Numbered from the stretch's first letter, positions 1 to 10,357 are shown. The stretch is 64,000 bases of DNA from Caulobacterales bacterium (GCA_020638525.1 JACKIL010000005.1:62001-126000); one strand, 5' to 3'. Numbers and translations: made by a program. The notes: generated by a model not told the origin, from the letters alone.

Positions 1-342
1 TACGAATCCCCCAAATACCCGCATGCCGGGGCTTGGGTCTCTGCTGCGTATGTCGAAGATTCCTTTGGTCGGCGGGTCTAAGAGACCCATGTAAGCCGTT
101 CGGTGGTTGTAGGGTGTGAGGCACATCGAGATGACCTTCCCTGTAACAAAGGCTTCCAAATCCGCTTGCAGCCGGCCAATGCGCCGCATCTCGCCGTCGT
201 TTTTCCAGGGACCATCTAAAAGCCTCTTTAGTTCCGGGTGTATCAAGACCGTTCGCGCCGCAAGGTCGCTTGGCATTTTCAACTCCAGAATATGGAGTTG
301 GCCGGACGCGAGCGCCGCCTTGATCTCATCGTCTATTGACAT
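1..342 (-). CDS. hypothetical protein, 3' end cut by window edge
   Basis: I translated this frame by hand: an ATG at 340-342 on the minus strand opens 114 codons with no stop before the window ends, so the C-terminus is missing. The protein begins MSIDDEIKAALASGQLHILE and contains a segment PGMRVFGGFV near the cut. It is mixed alpha/beta in composition, with no signal peptide, membrane segment or motif I recognise. It is divergent from the transposase gene that follows, with an AT-rich spacer between them. An open frame of this length is not strong evidence in GC-rich DNA, but the codon use is natural and the opposite-strand reading is low-complexity and Ser/Arg-rich. Function unknown. Confidence 0.55.
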   Translation of the reverse strand, partial: MSIDDEIKAALASGQLHILELKMPSDLAARTVLIHPELKRLLDGPWKNDGEMRRIGRLQADLEAFVTGKVISMCLTPYNHRTAYMGLLDPPTKGIFDIRSRDPSPGMRVFGGFV

Positions 343-480
343 ATAAGTCAATTATCCGGGTTGAAAAGAGGTTACGGATTCACGAAAGATTGCGAACAAA
401 CAACGAAAAAGCGAGTCGAAATACATAAATATGTGAACAATTATCTTGACGCTAGGCATTTTAGTTCATATATTAATGGC

Positions 481-1374
481 ATGAACAAATTGCCCGCCAA
501 AGACCGCGCCCAAATCCTCAATATGCTCTGCGAGGGCGCTTCCATGCGGTCGATCTCCCGCATCGCCGGAGTGAGCATCAACACGGTTTCGAAGCTGCTT
601 GAGGACGCCGGGGAAGCCTGCCTCGCGCTCCATGACGAGAAGGTCATGGGCGTGAAGGCTGAGCGGGTTCAATGCGATGAAATCTGGAGTTTTTGCTACG
701 CAAAACAAAAGAACGTGGCGGCCGCCAAAGCCGCCCCGGAAGGCGCTGGCGACGTCTGGACGTGGACGGCGCTGGACGCCGACAGCAAGCTGATGATCTC
801 CTATTTCGTGGGGGACCGCTCTGGCCAAAGCGCCTTGATTCTCGCCGACGATCTCCGCAAGCGCGTTTCCTCCGAGCGCGTCCAGATCACAACGGACGGC
901 CATAACGCCTATCTCGGCGCTATTGAGGAAGCCTTCGGCGCGGATGCTGACTACGCGACGCTTGAGAAGGTTTACGCGACCGATCCCGCCGCCGCGCGTG
1001 GCCGCTATAGCCCGCCGGTTTGCATCGGCGCCAAGAAGCGCGTCGTTGAAGGCGAGCCCGATATGACGAAGGTTTCAACGTCCTATGTGGAGCGCTCGAA
1101 CCTTTCTATCCGCATGCAGAACCGCCGCTTTACGCGCCTGACAAACGCCTTTTCGAAGAAGTTCCAAAACCACGTTCACGCGCTGGCGCTCTACTTCGCC
1201 TTCTATAACTTCTGCCGGGTTCATAAGACCCTTCGCGTCACCCCAGCGATGCAAGCTGGCCTCACGGATCGTGTTTGGGATTTGACGGATATCGTCGAGC
1301 TTATGGACGCCCGCGCCCCGAAGCCGGGCCGCCCGAAGACCTACAAGAAAAAGCAGGCCGAAAATTCAAACTGA
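481..1374 (+). CDS. IS1-family-like transposase
   Basis: Probably a DDE transposase of the IS1-like group common in Rhizobiales and relatives. The 297-residue protein starting MNKLPAKDRAQIL has an N-terminal helix-turn-helix (about residues 20-45, with SISRIAGVSINTVSKLL). A catalytic domain follows, with Asp66 in CDEIW, Asp139 in TTDGH and Glu204 in YVERSN as the probable DDE triad, and a basic tail. The frame stays open upstream to 361, but that part is AT-rich and does not resemble the family, so I start at 481. No clear ribosome binding site is visible. I could not find matching terminal inverted repeats or a target duplication on either side, so it may be a relic or a solitary, domesticated copy. 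Function by family resemblance only. Confidence 0.8.
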   Translation: MNKLPAKDRAQILNMLCEGASMRSISRIAGVSINTVSKLLEDAGEACLALHDEKVMGVKAERVQCDEIWSFCYAKQKNVAAAKAAPEGAGDVWTWTALDADSKLMISYFVGDRSGQSALILADDLRKRVSSERVQITTDGHNAYLGAIEEAFGADADYATLEKVYATDPAAARGRYSPPVCIGAKKRVVEGEPDMTKVSTSYVERSNLSIRMQNRRFTRLTNAFSKKFQNHVHALALYFAFYNFCRVHKTLRVTPAMQAGLTDRVWDLTDIVELMDARAPKPGRPKTYKKKQAENSN

Positions 1375-1582
1375 GACACTACCGCCGCTTGACGCCCCTT
1401 CCCTTCCCGCCTATCACCCGCGCCGGGCCGGAGGCGCCCGCCGCTCGCGAGCCGCAAGGCTATGGCGAAGCTCTCCGATGACGAACGATCCGGCATGAAC
1501 CCGTTCAACGGCGTGCGGACCGATGGCAAAGCGAGCCCCATCAGTGAACGTTCCGCATGCCTCGATTGAATGAGGTAGGCCC

Positions 1583-2017
1583 ATGATCGACCATCCTTTG
1601 CCGTCGCTCGACATGCTCAAAACGCAGGCGAAACGCCTGCGCGCCGGGCTTGCGCAAGACGGCGATTTCATCAGCCATTCCGAAGCGCTGGAGCTCATCG
1701 CCCGGCAATATGGCTATCGCAACTGGAACACGCTCCACGCCGTGATCGGCAACCGGCCGCCGCGTTTCGCCCCGCAAGTGGGCGCGCGCATTGGCGGGGC
1801 TTATCTCGGCCAGGCGTTTGCAGGCGAGATCATCGCCGTGCAGACGCTTTCTTCCGGGCGCTTCCGCATCACTATCGACTTCGACGAGGCTGTCGACGTC
1901 GTGACGTTCGAGAGCTTTTCGGCGTTCAGGAAACGCGTTTCCTGCGTCGTCGGCGAAGATGGCGTCTCGCCTGACAAGACCTCGAACGGTCGTCCGCATA
2001 TGGAGATTGCGCGATGA
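1583..2017 (+). CDS. Glyoxalase_8 domain protein
   Basis: A 144-residue cytoplasmic protein. Its N-terminal half (LPSLDMLKTQAKRLRAGL, then ISHSEALELIARQYGYRNWNTLHA) is the hallmark of the small proteins annotated as glyoxalase superfamily (Glyoxalase_8), whose activity is not established. The C-terminal part (about 65-125) is beta-rich and may be the fold's second half. The upstream sequence GAGGTAGGCCC before the ATG gives a reasonable ribosome binding site. The stop overlaps the next start (ATGA at 2014-2017), so the two are probably translated as a coupled pair. No metal-binding residues of true glyoxalases can be assigned with confidence. Confidence 0.75.
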   Translation: MIDHPLPSLDMLKTQAKRLRAGLAQDGDFISHSEALELIARQYGYRNWNTLHAVIGNRPPRFAPQVGARIGGAYLGQAFAGEIIAVQTLSSGRFRITIDFDEAVDVVTFESFSAFRKRVSCVVGEDGVSPDKTSNGRPHMEIAR

Positions 2018-2436
2018 ACGCGGCGGAGAAGAAAGCCTTTGTCGCCGCGTTTCTCGACATCGTGTGGACGCGCGGCGACGTTTCTGAAGTCGAGCGCTTC
2101 CTCGCGCCTCGTTACACGATCCGCTCGGACCCCGGCGATCCCTGGGACGGGCGGACATTAACGCGCGAGGAATTCGCCGAGCGATTGACGATCTCGCGCG
2201 CGCCTTTTCCCGATCAGGTTTTCATCGTCGATGAAATGATCGCGGACGAGGCGGGCGTCGCGGTCGCATGGCGCTGGGAAGGAACGCATCTCGCCGACCT
2301 TCCCGGCTTTCCGGCGAGCGGCAGGAAAGTGAAGACCTCGGGTCTCACCTTCTATTCGTTCGAGGATGGAAAGCTCTCAGGCCACCGTCAGCAGACGGAT
2401 CGCCTTGGGGTATTTCAGCAATTGGCGCGGAGTTAG
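2014..2436 (+). CDS. SnoaL-like (NTF2-fold) ester cyclase family protein
   Basis: A 140-residue NTF2-fold protein of the SnoaL type. Features: an N-terminal helix (KKAFVAAFLDIVWTRGDVSEVERFL), the region IRSDPGDPWDGR, then the strand-rich part VAVAWRWEGTHLADLPGFP with the conserved glycine/proline loop typical of these families. Such proteins act as hydrolases, isomerases or cyclases on small cyclic substrates, but the substrate cannot be deduced. The ATG overlaps the stop of the Glyoxalase_8 gene by four bases, which argues for translational coupling and a shared role, perhaps detoxification. A nested palindromic repeat follows immediately downstream. Confidence 0.75.
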   Translation: MNAAEKKAFVAAFLDIVWTRGDVSEVERFLAPRYTIRSDPGDPWDGRTLTREEFAERLTISRAPFPDQVFIVDEMIADEAGVAVAWRWEGTHLADLPGFPASGRKVKTSGLTFYSFEDGKLSGHRQQTDRLGVFQQLARS

Positions 2437-2454
2437 GTCGCTGCGCCTTCCCAT

Positions 2455-2592
2455 CCCTTGAAAAGGGAGGGCTTGAGGCCCCGACTTCATCGAAGATGAA
2501 GTCGGCCTTGGCCGAAAGGGAGGGTTCAATTGCAGCGATCATGCGTAGGGAGAGTCAGCGATGAACCCTCCCTAACCCTCCCTTTTCAAGGG
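2455..2592. repeat. nested palindromic intergenic element
   Basis: The outer arms CCCTTGAAAAGGGAGGG (2455-2471) and its exact complement (2576-2592) enclose two further hairpins. One is CCGACTTCAT/ATGAAGTCGG at about 2481-2503; the other is AGGGAGGGTTCA (2517-2528) pairing with TGAACCCTCCCT (2562-2573). The element lies between two convergent genes (SnoaL-like and glmM) and may also stop transcription from both sides. It resembles the cloverleaf-like intergenic repeats that are dispersed in alphaproteobacterial genomes; no second copy of the same arms is seen in the window. Confidence 0.8.
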
Positions 2593-2607
2593 AGGGAATA
2601 AGAGAGG

Positions 2608-4029
2608 CTAGCCCTTCGCCTTTTCGACGGCGTCGCAGATCTTGCGCACGACGGCGGTCACGAGGCGCTGGTCTTCAGCTTCAGCCATCACGCGGATGAG
2701 GGGCTCGGTGCCGGACTTGCGGATGACGATCCGCCCGTTTCCGCCGAGCTCCGCCTCCGCGGCGCTGATCGCAGCTTTGACTTCGGGCGCGGCGAGCGGA
2801 TCGCCGCCCGAAAAGCGCACATTCTCAAGAAGCTGCGGGAAAGGCTTATAGAGGCGGCACGCTTCGCTCACCTTGCAGCCTTCGCCCGCGACCACGGAGA
2901 GCACCTGCAGCGCGGTGATGAGGCCGTCGCCCGTCGTCGCATAGTCGGAAAGAATGACGTGCCCGGAGGGTTCGCCGCCGACATTGAAATCGCCCGCGCG
3001 CATCGCCTCGACCACATAGCGGTCGCCGACCTTGGTGCGCTCCAGCTTCAGGCCCTGCGAGCCGAGATATTTCTCAAGGCCCATATTCGACATGACGGTC
3101 GAGACGATGCCGCCGCCGCGCAACATGCCCTTCGACGCCCATGACTTTGCAATGAGCGCGAGGATCTGGTCGCCGTCGACGATCTCGCCTTTTTCGTCGC
3201 AGATGATGACGCGGTCAGCATCGCCGTCGAGCGCGACGCCGATATCGGCGCGGTATTCGAGAACGGCCTCCTGCATCGCCTTGGGCGAGGTCGAGCCGCA
3301 TTGATTGTTGATGTTGAAGCCGTTTGGCTCAACGCCGATCGACTTCACATCGGCGCCGAGCTCCCACAACACCGTCGGGGCGACTTTGTAGGCGGCGCCG
3401 TTCGCGCAATCGATGACGACGCGCAGGCCTTCAAGCGAGAGATGACGCGGCAGCGTCGCCTTCGCGAATTCGATGTAGCGCGCGCCCGCATCGTCGATGC
3501 GTTTGACGCGGCCGAGTTCGCCTGGCGCGGCGAGGCCTTCTTCGGGGCCTTCCGCCATCAGCCGTTCGATTTCGATCTCGGTATCGTCCGACAGCTTGTA
3601 GCCGTTCGGCCCGAAAAACTTCACGCCATTGTCGTGATAGGGATTGTGCGAGGCGGAGATCATCACGCCGAGGTCGGCGCGCAGGGAGCGTGTCAGCATC
3701 GCCATCGCCGGCGTCGGCAGCGGCCCGAGGAGAAACACGTCCATGCCGGAAGCGGCGAAGCCCGCCGTCAGCGCCGGCTCGATCATGTAACCGGAAAGAC
3801 GCGTGTCCTTGCCGATAACGACCCGGTGGCGGTGCGCGCCGTTCTTGAAGACGCGGCCCGCCGCCATGCCGAGCCGCAGGAGGCCCATCGGCGTCATCGC
3901 GCCCGCATTGGCGAGGCCCCGCACGCCGTCGGTTCCGAAGAGCGCGCGTTCGGCTGGCTTGGCGGCCGGCTTGGCGGTCGATTTTGCGGCGTGATTGTTA
4001 GGTTGCGGCGCGTCGTCGTCCCCGCGCAT
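2608..4029 (-). CDS. glmM: phosphoglucosamine mutase GlmM
   Basis: Converts glucosamine-6-phosphate to glucosamine-1-phosphate in the cytoplasm, on the route to UDP-GlcNAc for peptidoglycan and lipopolysaccharide. Four family signatures are visible: the phosphoserine loop MISASHNP (Ser127 is the probable phosphorylated residue), the metal loop DGDADR near 268, the sugar loop GGEPSGH near 355 and the phosphate-binding RKSGTEPLIRVM near the C-terminus. At 473 residues it is longer than the usual ~445-450. The extra ~27 residues precede FGTDGVRG and are Ala/Lys/Pro-rich, and no closer start codon is present. It is last in the unit MBL-folP-glmM, about 100 bases after folP, as in many proteobacteria where folP and glmM follow ftsH. 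Confidence 0.96.
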   Translation of the reverse strand: MRGDDDAPQPNNHAAKSTAKPAAKPAERALFGTDGVRGLANAGAMTPMGLLRLGMAAGRVFKNGAHRHRVVIGKDTRLSGYMIEPALTAGFAASGMDVFLLGPLPTPAMAMLTRSLRADLGVMISASHNPYHDNGVKFFGPNGYKLSDDTEIEIERLMAEGPEEGLAAPGELGRVKRIDDAGARYIEFAKATLPRHLSLEGLRVVIDCANGAAYKVAPTVLWELGADVKSIGVEPNGFNINNQCGSTSPKAMQEAVLEYRADIGVALDGDADRVIICDEKGEIVDGDQILALIAKSWASKGMLRGGGIVSTVMSNMGLEKYLGSQGLKLERTKVGDRYVVEAMRAGDFNVGGEPSGHVILSDYATTGDGLITALQVLSVVAGEGCKVSEACRLYKPFPQLLENVRFSGGDPLAAPEVKAAISAAEAELGGNGRIVIRKSGTEPLIRVMAEAEDQRLVTAVVRKICDAVEKAKG

Positions 4030-4131
4030 GGGCTATTCTCCCTCGAACTCTCAGCGCCCGAACCTAGCACGGGGCCGCTCACAATGCCTTAACGCAATTG
4101 AAAGGGGCTTAGCGCGCCCGGCGGGCCATTT

Positions 4132-4938
4132 CTATGGCGCGTTTATGGCTTTTGCGACCGCGAGGGCCTGCCGCGTCGCGGCGACGTCGTGAATCCTGAG
4201 GATCGCCGCCCCGCGCCGCCAGCCTTCGAGGGCCGCAGCGAGCGAGCCGCCAAGGCGGCCTTCCGCTGGCCCGTCGCGATCGAGCGCGGCGATGAAGCGT
4301 TTGCGCGAGGCCCCGAGGAGCACCGGCGCGCCCAGCGCCTGGAACCGCTCGAGCCCGCCGAGAAGCGCCAGATTGTGCTCCAGCTTTTTGCCGAAACCGA
4401 GCCCGGGATCGACGATGATCTTGTCCGCGGGAACGCCTGCCGCGCAGGCCGCCCTGATGCGCGCGGAGAGGTAGGAAAACACTTCCTCCACCACATCGTC
4501 ATAATACGGATCGTTCTGCATGGTCTTGGGGTCGCCCTGCGCATGCATGAGCACGACCGAACAGCCGAGCGCCGCGGCGGTCTTGAGGCTCTCGGGCGAA
4601 AATTCGAGCGCCGTCACATCGTTCCAGATCGACGCGCCCGCGCCCACCGCCGCGCGCGCGACTTCCGGCTTCCTCGTGTCGATTGAAATCTCCGCCTTCG
4701 TACGCGCGGCGAGCCCTTCGATAACGGGAAGGACGCGCGCGATCTCTTCCTCCACGGGAACGGTCTCAGCGCCCGGCCGCGTCGATTCCCCGCCAATGTC
4801 GAGAATCTCGGCGCCCTCTTCCGCAAGCTGAAGTCCATGCGCGATCGCCGCTGCAGAATCGGCGTATCGTCCGCCATCGGAGAATGAATCCGGCGTGACG
4901 TTGACGATGCCCATGAGGCGGGGAAGACCCAGCGCCAA
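4132..4938 (-). CDS. folP: dihydropteroate synthase
   Basis: Joins p-aminobenzoate to 6-hydroxymethyl-7,8-dihydropterin diphosphate in folate synthesis and is the sulfonamide target. Signatures in order: MGIVNVTPDSFSDGG (about 9-23), DIGGESTRPGA (about 47-57), SIDTRKPEVA, WNDVTAL, DPGLGFGK (about 177-184) and GASRKRFI (about 210). The 268-residue length is normal. I chose the TTG start at 4936-4938 because AAGGAG lies seven bases upstream, whereas the ATG at 4914 would remove residues before the first strand. Only five bases separate it from the upstream beta-lactamase gene, so both are surely on one transcript. Confidence 0.96.
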   Translation of the reverse strand: MALGLPRLMGIVNVTPDSFSDGGRYADSAAAIAHGLQLAEEGAEILDIGGESTRPGAETVPVEEEIARVLPVIEGLAARTKAEISIDTRKPEVARAAVGAGASIWNDVTALEFSPESLKTAAALGCSVVLMHAQGDPKTMQNDPYYDDVVEEVFSYLSARIRAACAAGVPADKIIVDPGLGFGKKLEHNLALLGGLERFQALGAPVLLGASRKRFIAALDRDGPAEGRLGGSLAAALEGWRRGAAILRIHDVAATRQALAVAKAINAP

Positions 4939-4943
4939 AACGC

Positions 4944-5828
4944 TTACTCCTTCTTCGCGGCGGCCTGCGCTTTCTGTTCGGCGAGCGCTTTCTCAAAAGC
5001 GTCCTTCGCTGCAGCAATGTAGGCCGGGAAAGCTTCTGCGTCGACGAAAGCGTTCTCATCGCCCGCGAGCAGCCTTTGGCGGCGCTCCTCCATGCCGAAG
5101 AAGAACGGGTGATTGGCGAGGAACACGTCCGGGCGCCAGTCTTTCGTCTGCTCGAAGGTTTTCTCGTAATCGGCGACGATGCCCTGATATTGCGGCGGAT
5201 CGACGAGCCGGTTCGCGGCGACCGAGGCGCTGCAGAAGAAGAGCACGCTGCGCCCTTCCATCTCCATGGTCCATGAAGTGCAGCCGCGCGTGTGACCGGG
5301 CGTCAGATGCGCCGTCAGGATGACGCCGCCGAGATTGACCGTTTCCCCGTCGTGGATCGTGCTGTCGACTTCCACTGGCGGCGCATCAAGATCGTGATCG
5401 TTCTCGAAGCCGAGATAGAAGCCGCCTTCGAGCGCGGATTTGTCGCCTTCGCTCGCAATAAACTCCGCCCCGCTCATCGCCTTCAGCGCGGCGAGCCCGC
5501 CCGTATGATCGAAATGCGCATGGCTGTTGAGGAGAATCCTGACGTCTTTGATGTCGAAACCGAGCTTTTCGATGTTTGCGGCGATCATCGGCGCGTTTTC
5601 AGGCATGCCGCCATCGATAAGAATGTCGCCTTCGGACGTCGTGATGAGAAAGCTCGAAAGCCCGCGCGAGCCGACATAATAGATGTCACCGATCACCCGA
5701 AAAGGCTCAACCGCTTCGACCCAGTCGGGATTGGATTGCGCCCATTTCGATTCCGCATGCGCCGCTGGCGGCGCCGAAAGCGCCGCAAAGGCTGCAAAAC
5801 ACAAAGCTGCAATTCGGCGGCTCTTCAT
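4944..5828 (-). CDS. secreted subclass B3 metallo-beta-lactamase-like hydrolase
   Basis: A 294-residue zinc hydrolase with an Ala-rich signal peptide (cleavage probably after AHA, residue 25), so it should act in the periplasm. The metal ligands fit subclass B3: HAHFDH at 103-108 (His103, His105, Asp107, His108), His179 in PGHTRG and His240 in LANHPFF. B3 enzymes hydrolyse penicillins, cephalosporins and carbapenems, but close relatives have other substrates, and activity cannot be read from sequence. A Lys/Ala/Glu-rich tail (about 270-294) is extra. The gene sits between a terminator after ftsH and folP, five bases upstream of the latter, which places it in the folP-glmM unit. Confidence 0.88.
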   Translation of the reverse strand: MKSRRIAALCFAAFAALSAPPAAHAESKWAQSNPDWVEAVEPFRVIGDIYYVGSRGLSSFLITTSEGDILIDGGMPENAPMIAANIEKLGFDIKDVRILLNSHAHFDHTGGLAALKAMSGAEFIASEGDKSALEGGFYLGFENDHDLDAPPVEVDSTIHDGETVNLGGVILTAHLTPGHTRGCTSWTMEMEGRSVLFFCSASVAANRLVDPPQYQGIVADYEKTFEQTKDWRPDVFLANHPFFFGMEERRQRLLAGDENAFVDAEAFPAYIAAAKDAFEKALAEQKAQAAAKKE

Positions 5829-5885
5829 AGGACTCCTGTTTCACTCCGTTGCGCGCAGCAAAGATTTGCACCGGATTGCGCGCAG

Positions 5886-5926
5886 AAAAAAGGCGCGCTT
5901 CGAAAAGCGCGCCCTTAAATTTTTTC
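5886..5926. terminator. bidirectional intrinsic terminator between ftsH and the beta-lactamase gene
   Basis: GGCGCGCTT and AAGCGCGCC form a tight hairpin with a three- or four-base loop. On the minus strand it is followed by a run of six T, and on the plus strand by CTTAAATTTTTT. It directly follows the ftsH stop, so MBL-folP-glmM probably has its own promoter in the ~55 bases after it. Confidence 0.8.
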
Positions 5927-5938
5927 GAGGCTTTCGCC

Positions 5939-7873
<1,935 letters not shown>

Positions 7874-7980
7874 AGAAAATCCTCAAGGCGGCGCGGGCGC
7901 CGGTCAGTAGCTGTCAGGGTACAAGATAGGAGTTAAGAAAGCCGGGCGCCACCAGCCATGCCCGAGGCTTCCGGTAAAAT

Positions 7981-9297
7981 TTAGGCAAACCGCAGAATTC
8001 GGCCGAAAAACCGCTCTTCCGCGAGGCTTGCGACCTTAAGCCCCGGCGCGCGGGAAGCAAGGCGGTATGGCCCGCCATCGCCCTCGATGACCGCCGGGGC
8101 GGCGGCGAGCGCGCTGGCCGGCAGGCCCTCGGCCTCCGCCGCGGAGCGCGCCTCCTCCCCTTCGCCGAAGGGCGCGATGGAGACCGCGTCGCCGGTTTCA
8201 TTGGAAATGGCGAACCTCGCGTCCCAGAGGAGGCGCCCGCCCGCAGGCAATTTCACCGGAGCAAGCGGGGGAACGCCCGCTCGGCCGAGAAGCGCAGCCG
8301 GCTCCCGGTAAAGAAGGAGGCGGCCCCTGACGCGCCGGGCGATCGCCCCGCCAAGGCTCGCCGCCCCGCCGCGCTCCAGCGCGTCGAAGGCGCTCGCTGC
8401 GACTTCCTCAGCAGGCGGATGGTCGCCGCCGCCGACGGCGCGCGCGAGACGCGCGAGCAGGCTCGGCCGGGACATGAGCCCCGGGGGCAGCCCCGCCTCG
8501 CTCGAACGCAGCGAAATGACACCGTGCGCGCTGAAAGCCCCGCCCGCAGCATAGAAGGCGTCGTTCTCGTCTTCCTCAAGGCGCTCGCGCGCCCGGCGAA
8601 GGCGCTCCGCCGTCCGCGTCAGCGCTTCAGCGGACAAGAGGCCCTCTTCGGCGAGCGCGGCGAGGAGGGCGCGCGTTCTGACGCGCTCAAAACCCGGATC
8701 GTCATTCGACGGGTCTTCGACGAAGTCCTGCTCCAGCGATTTAAGCGTCGCGATGATCCGTGCACGGGAAAAACCGAGAAGCGGGCGCAGGAGCAATGTC
8801 GGTTCCCCCGCCCCCGCGGCGATCAGCGAACGCGCCTCCATGCCGGAAAGGCCGGCGACGCCAGCCCCGCGCGCAAGGCGCATGAACACCGTTTCCGCCT
8901 GATCGTCTGCCGTGTGCGCCGTCAGGATCGCGCCATAGCCTTCGGCTTCCGCGAGCGATGCGAGGAGCCGATAGCGCGCGGCGCGCGCGGCGGCCTGAAC
9001 GCCGGCAGCAGGCTTTTCGCCTTCCCATGTGAGAATGCGGTGGTCGAGCCCGGCTGCGCGGCACCACTCGCCGGCCTTCTCCGCTTCGGCGCGAGCGCCC
9101 GCCCTGAGCCCATGATCGACGGTGACGGCGAGCGCATTTTCGCAGGCTTGCGCTGCAAGGCGCGCGAGCGCCATCGAATCCGGCCCGCCCGAAACGGCGA
9201 CAATGACGCGCGTCGGCGCGCCGAGGGCAGCCATGGAGGCTTTGAAGTCTTCGGCCGAAAGCGGTTCCGCGGCGCTCAAGGCGCCCCTTACTGGCAC
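7981..9297 (-). CDS. tilS: tRNA(Ile)-lysidine synthase
   Basis: Adds lysine to C34 of the CAU-anticodon isoleucine tRNA, which lets it read AUA. The PP-loop nucleotide motif SGGPDS is at 36-41, followed by the N-type ATP pyrophosphatase domain with LTAHTADDQAETVFMRLARG (about 125-144) and a weakly conserved C-terminal half. The 438-residue length is normal. The start is a GTG that overlaps the 3' end of cpoB (shared bases 9288-9297). A later ATG at residue 22 would also keep the P-loop, so the exact start is uncertain. Located between cpoB and ftsH as in other alphaproteobacteria. Confidence 0.94.
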   Translation of the reverse strand: MPVRGALSAAEPLSAEDFKASMAALGAPTRVIVAVSGGPDSMALARLAAQACENALAVTVDHGLRAGARAEAEKAGEWCRAAGLDHRILTWEGEKPAAGVQAAARAARYRLLASLAEAEGYGAILTAHTADDQAETVFMRLARGAGVAGLSGMEARSLIAAGAGEPTLLLRPLLGFSRARIIATLKSLEQDFVEDPSNDDPGFERVRTRALLAALAEEGLLSAEALTRTAERLRRARERLEEDENDAFYAAGGAFSAHGVISLRSSEAGLPPGLMSRPSLLARLARAVGGGDHPPAEEVAASAFDALERGGAASLGGAIARRVRGRLLLYREPAALLGRAGVPPLAPVKLPAGGRLLWDARFAISNETGDAVSIAPFGEGEEARSAAEAEGLPASALAAAPAVIEGDGGPYRLASRAPGLKVASLAEERFFGRILRFA

Positions 9298-10103
9298 TTG
9301 ATGCGCGTCATCTCGACATCGACGCGCTGCTGGACGACGGGCGAAGCGTTCGGGAACTTCGTGCGCACGGATTTGAAGACCTTGCAGGCCTGAGTCGTCT
9401 GCTCCATCCGCGAAAAGGCGGTGCCGAGTTTCAGATAGGCTTCGGCGCTGCGCGGGTCGTTCGGATATTTCTTGATATGCGCGATGAAGGCGTCAGCCGC
9501 ATCCGCGTTCGCGCCGGTCGCGAGATAAATCTCGCCGAGGCGGAACTGCGCATCCGCCGTACGCGGATGGTTCGGGAACGCTTTCACATAGAGTTCGAAG
9601 GCTGCGCGCGCGCGATCATAATCGCCCGCCATCAGGAAGGACGAGGCGTAGTCGAACGCCGCATCGGGATCGAGCGGAAGTGAAACGTCGGTCACGCCGG
9701 CGTGCTCGCCTGCATCGCCCGAGCGCGCAATCTGGTCTGCGATCGGATCGCCGCTTGCAAGCGAAGTCGGCCCGCCTGCCGCGCCGCCGGCGCTCGTAGA
9801 AAGGCCAGCCGCGCCGACGCTGTCGCCAGCGAGCGCTGCCGTGATCGCATCGAGGCGCGCATTCGACTGTTCGAGTTTGTAGGAGAGTTCTTCGACGCGG
9901 CCCGTCAGGAATTGAATTTGCTCTTCGAGCTGCCCGATCTTCACGGCGCTCGCCGTTGCGGCCGGCGCCTGCGCTTTCAGTTCGGAGACCTGCTGCTCAA
10001 GCATCTCGACGCGATCCTTGGTCGACTGCGCGAGCGCGGGCGAAACCGCGAGGGGCGCGAATGCGGCGCCGGCGAGGAACATCCCAATCAAAGCTTTACG
10101 CAT
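9288..10103 (-). CDS. cpoB: cell division coordinator CpoB (YbgF)
   Basis: Periplasmic partner of TolA that links outer membrane constriction to peptidoglycan synthesis at division. The chosen ATG gives MRKALIGMFLAGAAFAPLAV, a signal peptide ending near ALA-Q. Next comes a coiled coil (about 30-90, TKDRVEMLEQQVSELKAQ), then a low-complexity Gly/Ala linker, then three tetratricopeptide repeats (about 150-265, with FPNHPRTADAQFRLGEIYL and YPNDPRSAEAYLKLG). An in-frame ATG five codons upstream is possible but would weaken the signal peptide. Last gene of the Tol-Pal block, overlapping tilS. Confidence 0.93.
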   Translation of the reverse strand: MRKALIGMFLAGAAFAPLAVSPALAQSTKDRVEMLEQQVSELKAQAPAATASAVKIGQLEEQIQFLTGRVEELSYKLEQSNARLDAITAALAGDSVGAAGLSTSAGGAAGGPTSLASGDPIADQIARSGDAGEHAGVTDVSLPLDPDAAFDYASSFLMAGDYDRARAAFELYVKAFPNHPRTADAQFRLGEIYLATGANADAADAFIAHIKKYPNDPRSAEAYLKLGTAFSRMEQTTQACKVFKSVRTKFPNASPVVQQRVDVEMTRIKCQ

Positions 10104-10302
10104 GGCTTCGCCTTTCACTTCCTTTTGCAGGGCCGGCGCACTCTAGCGCAATTCGCGGGGCGCGCCAGTTTTGCAGCTGATCCCGTCTGCGCCAGCAACC
10201 GGCGGCGTTTCATTCAACGGCGCCGATACGTCGAAAGAATGGCGCGATGATGGCCCGCTTCATGAACTCCCGGTCAAGAAAGCGCGGCTTTTCAAAAGCG
10301 AA

Positions 10303-10328
10303 GCGCGCCGGCGGTGAAACCGGCGCGC
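10303..10328 (-). terminator. GC-rich hairpin after pal
   Basis: GCGCGCCGG and CCGGCGCGC pair around a short loop about 30 bases beyond the pal stop. The tail on the minus strand (TTCGCTTTTG) is only partly T-rich, so it may act as a weak terminator or attenuator that reduces read-through into cpoB. Confidence 0.5.
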
Positions 10329-10357
10329 TCCTTAAACTTCGATCGCCCAGCGATAGC

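Noticed and set aside
361..480. Upstream extension of the transposase frame (40 codons)
   Set aside because: AT-rich, unlike the family N-terminus; MNKLPAKDR at 481 is the better start.
1414..2158. Minus-strand open frames opposite the Glyoxalase_8/SnoaL pair
   Set aside because: Arg-rich shadows; the plus-strand pair has coupled ATGA overlap and recognisable folds.
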